Assembly (NCBI GenBank): GCA_020346205.1
Contig: CP070776.1
Coordinates: 1,089,108-1,116,098, forward strand
DNA length: 26,991 nucleotides
Source: Deltaproteobacteria bacterium
GTDB taxonomy: Bacteria > Desulfobacterota > Desulfobulbia > Desulfobulbales > BM004
Direction of reading: 5' to 3'
The notes under the pieces are model-generated. The model was not told the DNA's origin. It ran no database searches and was given only the letters and a program-made list of their open reading frames with translations. Below, piece by piece: positions 1-8,047 of the stretch. The translations under genes and the position numbers were made by a program. Position 1 is the stretch's first letter, and each line of letters begins with the position of its first letter.

Positions 1-1313
1 AGTGTCATGCAGAGGAAGCCCATAATGTTATGCAGACCAGCCACTGGACCTGGAAACTCAAACAGGATTACCAGCAGCGGGGCCAGGTTGATCGAGGTAA
101 GGTGAATGCAGTGAATAACTTTTGTGTTTCCATCAACGGGAACTGGGCTCGCTGTACCAGTTGTCATGTTGGGTATGGCTGGAAAGATGCAAATTTTGAT
201 TTTTCAGATGCCAGCAGAATAGACTGCCTTGTCTGCCATGATACAACCGGAAAATATAAAAAACCCGGTCCGGCAGCAGGGATGCCCGCCGGATTTACCG
301 GCAATAAGAAGTTTGATAAAAAGCCTGTAGATCTTGTTGCAGTGGCTCAAAACATTGGCAACCCATCCAGGGACAACTGTATAGTCTGCCACGGTTTTGG
401 AGGTGGCGGCAATAACGTAAAACATGGAGATATAGACTCATCCATGATGTCACCAGTCAAGGGGCATGATGTGCATATGGGTACTGATGGTGAAAATTTT
501 ACCTGCCAGACATGCCATACCACTGAAAAGCATCAGATCAAGGGGAACGCGATGGTCGTCTCGCCCCGAGGTGAAAACCATCTGTCCTGTACAGACTGCC
601 ATGATGCAGAACCGCATGGGGAGTCCCTGTTAAATAATCATACGGCTCGCATTGCATGCCAAACCTGCCATATTCCTTTCATAGCCAAGGAAATGCCAAC
701 CAAGCTCTCCTGGGATTGGTCGACAGCTGGAGAAGACATACAGGATCCCGCGAAAGACAAATATGGCATGCCCACATATAACAAGAAAAAAGGCAGTTTT
801 GTATGGGGCAAGAATGTTAAGCCAACCTATGCCTGGTACAACGGCAAGGCAGGTTCGTATCTCCTTGGGGACAAGATGGACCCTGACAAGGTAACCAAGC
901 TCAGTTATCCACTTGGCGACATTAATGACAGTTCTGCAAAGATCTATCCCTTTAAAGTGCATACCGGAAAGCAGATCTATGACAAGAAGAATAAAATCTT
1001 TATTACACCAAAACTATTTGGCTCCAAGAAAGACCCTGATGCCTACTGGGTAAATTATGACTGGAATAAGGCAGCAGCAGCAGGAATGAAGGTCTCCGGG
1101 CTGGACTATAGCGGTGAATATGATTTTGCCCCAACTAAGATGTACTGGCGCCTGAATCACATGGTCACACCGGCAGATAAGTCCCTTAATTGCCTCGACT
1201 GCCACGGTGACAAGAGCAGGCTTGATTGGCAGGAACTGGGTTATAAGGGTGACCCGATGCGTGAAAAGTTAGCAACGGGAAAAAATAAGGAAGAAAAGGT
1301 ATCAATGAAATAA
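1..1313 (+). CDS. Octaheme c-type cytochrome, tetrathionate reductase (OTR) family, 5' end missing
   Basis: The reading frame is open from base 3 to the stop, so the gene starts before the window; the first codons read C-H-A-E-E-A-H, the tail of a CxxCH haem site. Counting from the Met at base 30, seven complete CxxCH sites lie at residues 42, 66, 117, 159, 187, 210 and 388. With the cut site this makes eight haems. The segments around CTSCHVGYGWKD, IDCLVCHDTTG and the Gly-rich stretch before KHGD match my recollection of the octaheme tetrathionate reductase family. Shewanella OTR is periplasmic and reduces tetrathionate, nitrite and hydroxylamine in vitro. The true substrate here is unknown. 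The signal peptide and first haem region are lost off the left edge. The gene is followed by a strong terminator, so it ends its transcript. Family call is firm; function is not. Confidence 0.9.
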   Translation, partial: CHAEEAHNVMQTSHWTWKLKQDYQQRGQVDRGKVNAVNNFCVSINGNWARCTSCHVGYGWKDANFDFSDASRIDCLVCHDTTGKYKKPGPAAGMPAGFTGNKKFDKKPVDLVAVAQNIGNPSRDNCIVCHGFGGGGNNVKHGDIDSSMMSPVKGHDVHMGTDGENFTCQTCHTTEKHQIKGNAMVVSPRGENHLSCTDCHDAEPHGESLLNNHTARIACQTCHIPFIAKEMPTKLSWDWSTAGEDIQDPAKDKYGMPTYNKKKGSFVWGKNVKPTYAWYNGKAGSYLLGDKMDPDKVTKLSYPLGDINDSSAKIYPFKVHTGKQIYDKKNKIFITPKLFGSKKDPDAYWVNYDWNKAAAAGMKVSGLDYSGEYDFAPTKMYWRLNHMVTPADKSLNCLDCHGDKSRLDWQELGYKGDPMREKLATGKNKEEKVSMK

Positions 1314-1333
1314 AAAAGCAATGGGATACTGAT

Positions 1334-1367
1334 AAAGGGCCTACTTTTTTTGTAGGCCCTTTTTTAT
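1334..1367 (+). terminator. Rho-independent terminator after the octaheme cytochrome
   Basis: An 11-bp perfect stem (AAAGGGCCTAC at 1334-1344 with GTAGGCCCTTT at 1352-1362) closes a 7-nt T loop and runs into a T tract (1360-1365). It lies 20 nt after the cytochrome stop. On the minus strand the T tract is poor, so it acts mainly on plus-strand transcription, but the stem may also help end the convergent rsmE transcript. Confidence 0.9.
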
Positions 1368-1393
1368 TGTCTTTGGGCAAGCAAAGGAGGATA

Positions 1394-2140
1394 TTAGGCA
1401 AGGTTGCCCAGTTCGTGCTGCAGGATGGCTGCAGCAGTTATTGCTGCTGTTTCTGCCCGTAAGATTCTGCTGCCCAATGTTACAGGCTGAAAACCTGCAG
1501 CTATGGCTGCCTTAACTTCGTCAGTGCTGAATCCACCCTCCGGGCCAATCAGGATCAGCACTGATTTTTTTTCATCCCCTGAAGCAAAAATTTCATGTAT
1601 GGTTTTTTGACCTTGTTCCTCCCAGAAGATCAGTTTCAGATCATGGTCGTTTTGAGCAGTTTCTGACAGTAAGTTTTTGAATTCACTAATAGAATGGAGT
1701 TCTGGAAGTTTAGGACGGTTGCTCTGTTTGCATGCCTCCAGAGCAATTTTTTGCCAGCGAGAGAGCCTACCGTGTGCATGGTCATGGGCAGCACAGAACC
1801 GGGACCGGAAAGGACGTAAGCTTTCAACTCCCAGTTCAGTAATTTTTTGGATAATGAGATCCATTTTTTTGCCTTTCAACAGTCCCATACCCAAATGCAA
1901 AGCTGGATGAATATCTTCGGCCGAAGCAATATAAGGAATGATTGAAACAATCTTAGTCTCAATTCTGCCGGCAGATGTTTTAGTGATAAGGGCTTCATAG
2001 TATGAGCCGCTGCCGTCAAAAAGGGTTATTTTTGTACCCGTAGAAAGCCGCAAAACAGAGGAAACATGGCGGGCTTCTGTTCCGGTGAGTACGGCAGTGG
2101 GTCCAACGATATTTTCCGGATCTATAAAAAAACGGCGCAT
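1394..2140 (-). CDS. rsmE: 16S rRNA (uracil-1498-N3)-methyltransferase RsmE
   Basis: This is a cytoplasmic SPOUT-class methyltransferase that methylates U1498 of 16S rRNA using S-adenosylmethionine. The 248-aa length is typical. The C-terminal trefoil-knot motifs are present: IGPEGGF at about residues 198-204 and LGSRILRAETA at 222-232. The middle of the protein has the family's RWQKIALEACKQS segment near 128-140, and the N-terminus (MRRFF) is typical. An upstream in-frame start at 2185 would add 15 residues and overlap prmA. I prefer the ATG at 2140, because a GAGG ribosome site sits just ahead of it and it follows the prmA stop by 7 nt. It is the last gene of the CDF-prmA-rsmE operon. Confidence 0.93.
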   Translation of the reverse strand: MRRFFIDPENIVGPTAVLTGTEARHVSSVLRLSTGTKITLFDGSGSYYEALITKTSAGRIETKIVSIIPYIASAEDIHPALHLGMGLLKGKKMDLIIQKITELGVESLRPFRSRFCAAHDHAHGRLSRWQKIALEACKQSNRPKLPELHSISEFKNLLSETAQNDHDLKLIFWEEQGQKTIHEIFASGDEKKSVLILIGPEGGFSTDEVKAAIAAGFQPVTLGSRILRAETAAITAAAILQHELGNLA

Positions 2141-2147
2141 ATAAACC

Positions 2148-3125
2148 TCAATCAATGTTTTGAAATTGCAGAGCAGCCCATTCATTCTTTGCCAGGCTTT
2201 TTATATGATTCAATCCGAGATTTGTATATATTTCTCTGATGGAATGCTCCTGGTCCTCTTTGAGGATGCCAGAGAGAATAAGAAAACCTCCTGGATTTAT
2301 AAGACTGGTCAAATGCTTTGCCAGCCCTGCAAGGGTATCATGGGTTATGTTGGCTACAACCAGATTAAAACCTGATTTTACTGATGTTATATCCTGGTCA
2401 CTTACAGTTATCCTGTCTTCAAGCCGGTTCCTGATAATGTTTTGTTTTGCTGTCTCAAGCGCATCTGGATCATTATCAATGGCCAGAACATGTCTGGCTC
2501 CATAGAGTCCGCAGGCCATGGCAAGAATACCAGACCCCGTGCCTACATCAAGGACTTCATCAGGTATCATTGTCCTGCCCTGGAAAAGTTCTTCAAGCAG
2601 CAACAGGGCAAGTTGAGTACTGGCATGGTGTCCGGTACCAAAAGCCAGCCCAGGGTCCATTTCAATGATAATTTTTCTTGCTTGGTCCTCTTTTTCCTGC
2701 TCCCCGATATCTTCCCAGGACGGCTTTATGGTGAGTGTCGGTGTAATTTGAAAAGAGGTAAAAAAGCTTTTCCACTTTTCCCCCCAGTCTTCTTCTATTA
2801 TAGTTTCGATAAGAAGATCAGGTTCAGGGCAATCAGGGAAAATATGGCTGACATTTGATAGAAACAGTTTCAGTTCCTCTATTTTGATTGCAGCAGTTTT
2901 TTTGTCAAACTCTTCAGATCCAACAGGGATATAGGCAGTAATTTTTTCAGGGGTGAAAGTCTTGTCTGCTGTTGTCTTGATACTTTCCTGTGAAGATATT
3001 TCTAGGCCGGTACCGGTGAGATCAGAAAGGAACGCTGTGACAGCATCAGTCATACGCGGATCAACCTGGATGTTTATTTTATGCCAGGATTTTGCTAAAC
3101 GATGCTTGATTGAGGATGCAGGCAT
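2148..3125 (-). CDS. prmA: Ribosomal protein L11 methyltransferase PrmA
   Basis: PrmA trimethylates ribosomal protein L11 using S-adenosylmethionine. The 325 residues comprise an N-terminal substrate-recognition domain (about 10-130) and a class I methyltransferase domain. The signature AFGTGHHAST lies at 161-170, motif I (LDVGTGSGILAMA) at 192-204, an acidic motif II (AIDND) at about 215-219, and the catalytic-loop segment ANITHDTL at 258-265. It is about 30 residues longer than E. coli PrmA, mostly in the N-terminal half. The start at 3125 lies 10 nt after the CDF stop, with no strong Shine-Dalgarno, so coupling to the upstream gene is likely. The pairing with rsmE is common; both modify the translation apparatus. 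Confidence 0.93.
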   Translation of the reverse strand: MPASSIKHRLAKSWHKINIQVDPRMTDAVTAFLSDLTGTGLEISSQESIKTTADKTFTPEKITAYIPVGSEEFDKKTAAIKIEELKLFLSNVSHIFPDCPEPDLLIETIIEEDWGEKWKSFFTSFQITPTLTIKPSWEDIGEQEKEDQARKIIIEMDPGLAFGTGHHASTQLALLLLEELFQGRTMIPDEVLDVGTGSGILAMACGLYGARHVLAIDNDPDALETAKQNIIRNRLEDRITVSDQDITSVKSGFNLVVANITHDTLAGLAKHLTSLINPGGFLILSGILKEDQEHSIREIYTNLGLNHIKSLAKNEWAALQFQNID

Positions 3126-3135
3126 GATATTTAAC

Positions 3136-4137
3136 TCAGCGCAGATCTAATTCAGTATCATCTGTTGTCCGTGCTGAAATAACCTCTTTTACAGACCAGT
3201 TGGGAGCACTGATAAATTCAGTATTTCTTTTGGAGCAGTCGTCAACCTCACATACCGGGCAATAAGGAGGCTCGCAAGGATCAACGTGGATCATGATATC
3301 ACCCTCCTCGCCCAATGCTTCCAGCAAAGCCTGGGTTATTTCTTCTTCAGCCTCGTGTACCTGGGTTAAGGTCCAGTAATGGGGCAGGGATATATGAAGA
3401 TCGACATGGTGGTATCTCCCGGAACGCAAGGCCCTTAACTTGTGCGGGTAAAGCCAGCCAGGCTTTTTGATTGTATTGAGGGCCAGCACTATGCGTTCAA
3501 GAAGCTCAGGATCAGCCTCATCCATAAGGTTTTTAAAGGAATTGGCAAACAGCTTTATGCCGGGGATAATGATATTGAGAGCCACCAGGCAGGCTACAAG
3601 AGGATCAAGCCAGAGAAAACCGGTGATCCGGTAGAGCAGTAAACCTATTATAACGCCAGCACTGGTATAGAAGTCTGTGAGAAGGTGTCGTCCATCAGCG
3701 CTTAAGGCATCTGATTTATATTTTTTGCCGGCATGCATTAAATAGGAGCCGACAACAAGATTAATAGCCCCTGCCCCTCCTAAAATATAAAGACCGAAGC
3801 CCAGGTTTTTGGGTGCTTGTGGTGCAAAAAAAACAGGAACAGCTTCAATGAGGATTACAATAGCTGCAATAATGATGAGGCCGCCTTCGAGTCCTGCTGA
3901 GAATGATTCGATTTTACCGTGGCCATAAGGATGGTTTTCATCAACCGGCTTGCTGCTGACAGAAATGGACAGCATTAAAAAGGCTGCTGTCACTACATTT
4001 ATGATTGATTCAATGGCATCGGACAGCACAGCTTTTGAATCGGTGAGGTAGTAAGCACCGAATTTAGCCAGGAGCAGTGTAAGAGAGGTTATAAATGCGA
4101 GCCGTGCAGCCATGTGCATGGCATGCTTATTTTTCAT
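3136..4137 (-). CDS. Cation diffusion facilitator (CDF) family metal transporter
   Basis: A 333-aa inner-membrane exporter of divalent metals. Several hydrophobic segments cover about 10-200, followed by a cytoplasmic ferredoxin-like domain (about 205-290). The loop HPYGHGKIES (69-78) is a CDF hallmark. The TM5 metal site is the usual HxxxD (H151, D155). The TM2 site reads E43-S-I-I-N47 rather than the D/HxxxD of zinc transporters such as YiiP or ZitB. I recall this from a broad proteobacterial clade whose metal is not well defined. After the CTD there is a Cys cluster, C288-x4-C293-x2-C296-x4-C301, that could bind metal. The gene heads the operon with prmA and rsmE and is divergent from larB. 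No strong Shine-Dalgarno precedes the ATG, and Met6 or Met9 are possible alternative starts. Confidence 0.9.
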   Translation of the reverse strand: MKNKHAMHMAARLAFITSLTLLLAKFGAYYLTDSKAVLSDAIESIINVVTAAFLMLSISVSSKPVDENHPYGHGKIESFSAGLEGGLIIIAAIVILIEAVPVFFAPQAPKNLGFGLYILGGAGAINLVVGSYLMHAGKKYKSDALSADGRHLLTDFYTSAGVIIGLLLYRITGFLWLDPLVACLVALNIIIPGIKLFANSFKNLMDEADPELLERIVLALNTIKKPGWLYPHKLRALRSGRYHHVDLHISLPHYWTLTQVHEAEEEITQALLEALGEEGDIMIHVDPCEPPYCPVCEVDDCSKRNTEFISAPNWSVKEVISARTTDDTELDLR

Positions 4138-4362
4138 GAATTTAATTTTGTTTATTTTTTTTAATCATTGGTTGAGGTTTTTTGAATAATGTTTATAGGT
4201 TTTGATGAATTAGATTTGTTGCAGAATGTTTGATATTGTAGGAAACTTGCTGTTGGAATGCAACATATCTGCATAATGAGTATGTGTTTCCAGAAAAGAA
4301 GTATGCCTGAAAGGTAATAATGCTGTTGAAAGGTTGAGTAAAAGGCATTTAAAAGTGATTCT
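4138..4362. other. Divergent intergenic region between the CDF gene and larB
   Basis: These 225 nt separate two divergent genes and must carry both promoters. The left part is T-rich on the plus strand. I found no convincing -35/-10 pair, no terminator hairpin and no ORF over 20 codons. The only symmetry noted is GTTGCA near 4217 and its complement TGCAAC about 40 nt downstream, which is too short to weigh. Confidence 0.5.
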
Positions 4363-5115
4363 ATGGATGAAAAGAGCTTGAAAATACTCCTTGAGAAGGT
4401 CCGGGAGGGGTCCTGTGATATTGCTGAAGCAATAAAACAAATGAAACACTGGCCTTCTGAAGGCATGGATTTTGCCTGTCTTGATCACCACCGGGCTTTA
4501 AGGACCGGGTTTCCTGAAATTGTCTATGGAGAGGATAAAAGTGCTGAGCAGATTGCTGCGATTACGAAAGCCATGCTGGAGAAGCCAAGTGTTGTGCTGG
4601 CAACCAGAGTAAACCCGGAAAAGGCTGCACAGGTCCGTGAGAAGGTTGCCGACCTCGATTATTATGAAACTGCCCGAATGCTGGTAGGAAATACTGACAA
4701 AGTATTAGAGCATAAATGCAGGGGCACTATTCTTATTATGTCAGCAGGAACATCTGATATGGCAGTTGCAGAAGAAGCTTTTTATACTGCCCGCTACCTT
4801 GGGAACCCCGTAGAAAAGCTTTATGATGTTGGGGTTGCAGGTATCCATCGCCTGCTGTCAAAAAAGGAATTATTACATCAGGCAGCCGTCTTGATTGTTG
4901 TCGCCGGCATGGAAGGGGCTTTGCCCAGTGTTGTTGCCGGGCTTGTTGACAAACCGGTTATTGCAGTCCCGACAAGTGTGGGCTATGGCGCATCTTTTGG
5001 CGGGATTACAGCCCTGCTGGGTATGCTTAACAGCTGTGCACCAGGCGTTGCTGTAGTGAACATTGACAATGGATTCGGCGCAGGATGCATGGCTGCAACC
5101 ATAAACAGGCTGTAG
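4363..5115 (+). CDS. larB: LarB, pyridinium-3,5-biscarboxylic acid mononucleotide synthase
   Basis: LarB carries out the first step of nickel-pincer nucleotide cofactor synthesis: it carboxylates nicotinic acid adenine dinucleotide and releases AMP, giving P2CMN. The 250-aa length is normal. The N-terminal half is helical. The C-terminal half is PurE-like: SAGTSD at 127-132, AGMEGALPSVVAGL at 181-194, VPTSVGYG at 202-209, a conserved NSCAPG whose Cys225 probably corresponds to the catalytic Cys, and NIDNGFGAG at 233-241. No larC or larE lies in the window, so the rest of the pathway, if present, is elsewhere. An in-frame stop lies just upstream of the ATG, and no in-frame start lies between them. 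The ribosome site is poor (AAAGG, far upstream). Confidence 0.93.
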   Translation: MDEKSLKILLEKVREGSCDIAEAIKQMKHWPSEGMDFACLDHHRALRTGFPEIVYGEDKSAEQIAAITKAMLEKPSVVLATRVNPEKAAQVREKVADLDYYETARMLVGNTDKVLEHKCRGTILIMSAGTSDMAVAEEAFYTARYLGNPVEKLYDVGVAGIHRLLSKKELLHQAAVLIVVAGMEGALPSVVAGLVDKPVIAVPTSVGYGASFGGITALLGMLNSCAPGVAVVNIDNGFGAGCMAATINRL

Positions 5116-5166
5116 TGGACAGAAGCCAATTGCTGACTTTCCCCTTACTCTATATGTAAAAGCAAA

Positions 5167-5194
5167 TTGACACTTTTGGCATCTAAGGTATAAT
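5167..5194 (+). promoter_or_regulatory. Consensus sigma70-type promoter for secDF
   Basis: TTGACA at 5167-5172 and TATAAT at 5189-5194 both match the consensus at all six positions, with a 16-nt spacer. Transcription should start near 5201. It is the best promoter match in the window and points at secDF, about 175 nt downstream. Confidence 0.8.
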
Positions 5195-5217
5195 CGCCAT
5201 TTTCTTTTCCGCTGGAT

Positions 5218-5319
5218 ATGAGAAAAAAAGCACTTATTTGTTGGAAACTGTGGATAAATTTTGTTTCAGGGTATGGGTTCTTTTTAGATAAACACCCCTG
5301 GCCTCAGCAATTTACTTAA
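5218..5319 (+). CDS. Possible 33-aa leader peptide upstream of secDF
   Basis: The ORF starts at the ATG at 5218, about 17 nt after the predicted transcription start, and ends at TAA 5317-5319, 55 nt before secDF. The peptide begins M-R-K-K, continues with a hydrophobic stretch rich in Leu, Ile, Trp, Phe and Val (about residues 5-23), and ends in a Pro/Trp-containing tail (DKHPWPQQFT). This looks like a short signal-anchor plus tail. There is no clear Shine-Dalgarno, and an ORF of this length can arise by chance in such sequence. Several sec genes in other bacteria are controlled by translation of an upstream peptide (secM, mifM, vemP, apdA-type). Those peptides are mostly much longer, so the analogy is loose. 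It may equally be non-coding leader. Confidence 0.25.
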   Translation: MRKKALICWKLWINFVSGYGFFLDKHPWPQQFT

Positions 5320-5332
5320 TAGATGAACTATT

Positions 5333-5346
5333 CAATAACGTTATTG
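5333..5346. promoter_or_regulatory. 14-bp perfect palindrome before the secDF ribosome site
   Basis: CAATAACGTTATTG equals its own reverse complement and is followed by T5 (5347-5351). It lies about 30 nt before the secDF ATG and well downstream of the promoter. It could be a DNA operator, or in RNA a short AT-rich hairpin with a U tract resembling a weak attenuator. Its role is not known. Confidence 0.4.
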
Positions 5347-5374
5347 TTTTTATAAAAGCGAAGGAGCTTACTGG

Positions 5375-7951
5375 ATGAACAGGACTCTCAAGTGGAAAAT
5401 AGCACTCTTGATCTTTATGATTCTAACTGCGGGAATCATATTAACCCCGTCACTTTATAAAGGCGCTCCAAAATGGATAAGCACTTATATTGCACCAGAA
5501 GGTTTGAACCTGGGGCTTGATCTGCAGGGCGGTATGCACCTGGTTTTAAAAGTTAATCTTGAAAAAGCCGTTGAAAACACACTGGATCTTGCTGCAAGTG
5601 ACCTCAAGGAAGGATTGGCAGAAAAAAAGATCACTGCTGTTCGGACAAATTCCGGAGATCCCCATAAAGTTATACTAACCTTACCGAACACCGGCGTTCT
5701 GGAAACCGTCCAGGAACTGGTGGCTGACGACTTTCCTAACCTGGATATCGAAATCAAGGCAGAAGAAGGTTCTTTTCCCAGAATCATTTTGAGTCTTACC
5801 TCTGAAGAGGTTGACTTCATCAAGAAAAATGCTGTTACCCAGTCCCTGGAAATTATCAGGAACAGGATTGACCAATTTGGTGTTGCGGAACCGGTCATTA
5901 TCCGGCAGGGGCAGGATGAAATAGTTGTACAGTTGCCGGGCGTCAAAAATCCTGACAGGGCTTTGGGTCTTATCGGTCAGACTGCGCAGCTTGAGTTTAA
6001 GCTCCTCGATGAAGAGTCTGCTGTAGATCCATGGCAGTTAATCAGCCAGGCCCAGAACAGTGGTAAATGGCAGTGGGGTGAAAGCAGGAAAAAATTGAAT
6101 CTTGCTCTGCAGAACCAGTTGCCGCAGGGAACAGAGATATATTTTCAAAGAGATATTGACCCGCAAACAGGGGCTGAGTCAAAAACACCGCTTCTGATAC
6201 AAAGCCAGGTTATGATGACCGGCGAGATGGTCAAAAACGCCCAGGTAAGGGTAGGGGGAAATTTTAATGAGCCTTATGTTGGCCTGGATCTTACAGGCAG
6301 GGGCGGAAGAATTTTTGGCCAGGTAACAGAAAAAAATGTGGGGAAACGATTTGCCATTATCCTGGACGAGGTGGTGCGCTCTGCTCCTGTGATTCGTGAA
6401 AAGATACTGGGTGGTTCAGCCCAGATCACGGGCAATTTTACTTATGAAGAGGCAACTGACCTGGCGATTGTTCTGCGTGTCGGTGCATTGCCGGCCCCTG
6501 TAGAAATAATCCAGAACCTCACGGTTGGAGCAAGTCTGGGCAAGGATTCCATTGACAGGGGTCTCATGTCAGGTTTGCTTGGAACCGTCCTGGTCCTGGT
6601 CTTTATGATTTTGTATTACAGGCTGTCCGGGGTTATCGCAAATTTTGGACTCATGCTGAACATATTTTTGCTTTTCGGCGGGCTGGCTGCCCTGGGCGCT
6701 ACTCTTACCCTGCCAGGAATAGCGGGTATCATTCTATCCATTGGTATGGCTGTGGATGCCAATGTTCTTATTTTTGAGAGAATGCGGGAGGAATTTGCCA
6801 TTGGCAAATCGGTCAAATCCGGGGTGGAAGGTGGATTTGATAAAGCATTTTGGACGATCATCGACTCCCAGGTGACAACCCTCATCACGGCACTGGCGCT
6901 ATTTCTCTTTGGTACCGGCCCAATCAAGGGCTTTGCAGTAACACTTTCACTTGGCATCACCTTCAACCTGATTTCTACGCTTTTTGCAACCAGGCTGGTT
7001 TATGATGTTCTGCACAGCAAACGCTTGCTTAAACCCATTAAATTCTACCAATTCATTAAAACGCCTAACTTTAACTATATGCAGTTGAAAAAAATCACCT
7101 TTTCAATCTCAGGAGTACTTGTACTTATCGGCCTCATTGCCTTTGTGCAGATTGCCCGTGGTAAAGCCAACCTCGGTGTCGATTTTACAGGCGGCACGCT
7201 TGTTCAGTACCATGCCGATCAGCAGTTCTCCCTGCAGGAAGTCCGCAAAGTATTGGGAGAGAATGGTTTAGGTGAAGTGAACCTGCAGCAGGTGGAAAAT
7301 GAAAACAGACTAATTGTCAGATTGAAAAAATCTGAGGAAAAGGCCTCAAATCTTGGTGAGCAGATCTCCGCTGTTTTTGAAGAGAATTTGCCGGAAAAAG
7401 GATTTATTATGGAAAGCCAGGAGGCCATCGGTTCATCAATAAGCGAAGTGCTTCGTAACAAGGCGTTGCAGGCCATTGCCATTTCACTTATCGGTGTAAT
7501 ATTTTATCTTGCCTTGCGCTTTGATTTAAGTTTCGGAGTTGCGGCTGCGACGGCTACTTTCCACGATGTGCTGGTAGTTCTGGGAATCTGCTGGCTTTTC
7601 AATATCGAGATAACCCTTTTGATTGTAACAGCTCTTTTGACCCTGGCAGGTTATTCATTGAATGATTCAGTTGTAGTATTTGACAGGATCCGTGAGAATA
7701 TGCATAAGTCGGAACAGGGCACCTTCAAATCAAAAGTATTTTCAGATATTATAAACGGCAGCATCAACGAGGTCCTGAGCCGGACCATTGTCACATCCCT
7801 TACCACGGCACTGGTCCTTGTTGCACTCTTCTTTCTGGGCGGGACGGTTATCCACGATTTTTCCTTTGCTCTCCTGATGGGACTCGTTGTGGGATCATAC
7901 TCCTCAGTGTTTGTAGCCAGTCCTGTGCTTAGTTTGTGGAAGAAGGATTAG
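5375..7951 (+). CDS. secDF: Fused protein translocase subunit SecDF
   Basis: SecDF is an inner-membrane RND-like accessory of the SecYEG translocon that uses the proton gradient to pull exported proteins into the periplasm. Here SecD and SecF are one 858-aa chain, as in Bacillus subtilis, rather than two genes. The SecD half has TM1 at about 8-28, the LGLDLQGG motif at 46-53, a large periplasmic domain (about 45-385) and five C-terminal TM segments (about 395-545) including GMAVDANVLIFERMREE. The SecF half starts at about 555, with its own first TM (570-593), LGVDFTGG at 600-607, and a TM block to the end including DSVVVFDRIRE. AAGGAG sits 8 nt before the ATG. No yajC is upstream. An imperfect hairpin without a T tract (7991-8012) follows the gene. 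Confidence 0.97.
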   Translation: MNRTLKWKIALLIFMILTAGIILTPSLYKGAPKWISTYIAPEGLNLGLDLQGGMHLVLKVNLEKAVENTLDLAASDLKEGLAEKKITAVRTNSGDPHKVILTLPNTGVLETVQELVADDFPNLDIEIKAEEGSFPRIILSLTSEEVDFIKKNAVTQSLEIIRNRIDQFGVAEPVIIRQGQDEIVVQLPGVKNPDRALGLIGQTAQLEFKLLDEESAVDPWQLISQAQNSGKWQWGESRKKLNLALQNQLPQGTEIYFQRDIDPQTGAESKTPLLIQSQVMMTGEMVKNAQVRVGGNFNEPYVGLDLTGRGGRIFGQVTEKNVGKRFAIILDEVVRSAPVIREKILGGSAQITGNFTYEEATDLAIVLRVGALPAPVEIIQNLTVGASLGKDSIDRGLMSGLLGTVLVLVFMILYYRLSGVIANFGLMLNIFLLFGGLAALGATLTLPGIAGIILSIGMAVDANVLIFERMREEFAIGKSVKSGVEGGFDKAFWTIIDSQVTTLITALALFLFGTGPIKGFAVTLSLGITFNLISTLFATRLVYDVLHSKRLLKPIKFYQFIKTPNFNYMQLKKITFSISGVLVLIGLIAFVQIARGKANLGVDFTGGTLVQYHADQQFSLQEVRKVLGENGLGEVNLQQVENENRLIVRLKKSEEKASNLGEQISAVFEENLPEKGFIMESQEAIGSSISEVLRNKALQAIAISLIGVIFYLALRFDLSFGVAAATATFHDVLVVLGICWLFNIEITLLIVTALLTLAGYSLNDSVVVFDRIRENMHKSEQGTFKSKVFSDIINGSINEVLSRTIVTSLTTALVLVALFFLGGTVIHDFSFALLMGLVVGSYSSVFVASPVLSLWKKD

Positions 7952-8047
7952 CAGCTGAGAAAAAATTTATTCCTCAAACAGGTTCATTGTCAGATCAATA
8001 TAAAGTGATCTGGTGCCGTATTTTCTATTCTTACGATTGAGTTGACT

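Larger units (their letters stand above)
5116..5374. other. Leader region between larB and secDF
   Basis: This 259-nt gap holds no terminator for larB that I can see. It contains a perfect consensus promoter (5167-5194), a 33-codon ORF (5218-5319), a 14-bp palindrome (5333-5346) followed by five T, and the secDF ribosome site AAGGAG at 5361-5366, 8 nt before the ATG. Each is listed separately. The predicted secDF leader is about 175 nt, unusually long for a constitutive gene. Confidence 0.6.

Noticed and set aside
4138..4362. Promoters for the divergent CDF and larB genes
   Set aside because: Several partial -10 and -35 matches exist, but none with correct spacing and score, so none is reported.
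7991..8012. Hairpin CAGATCA/TGATCTG after secDF as a terminator
   Set aside because: It has a 7-bp stem but no T tract, and the next gene follows on the same strand 35 nt later; evidence is too weak to list it as a terminator.
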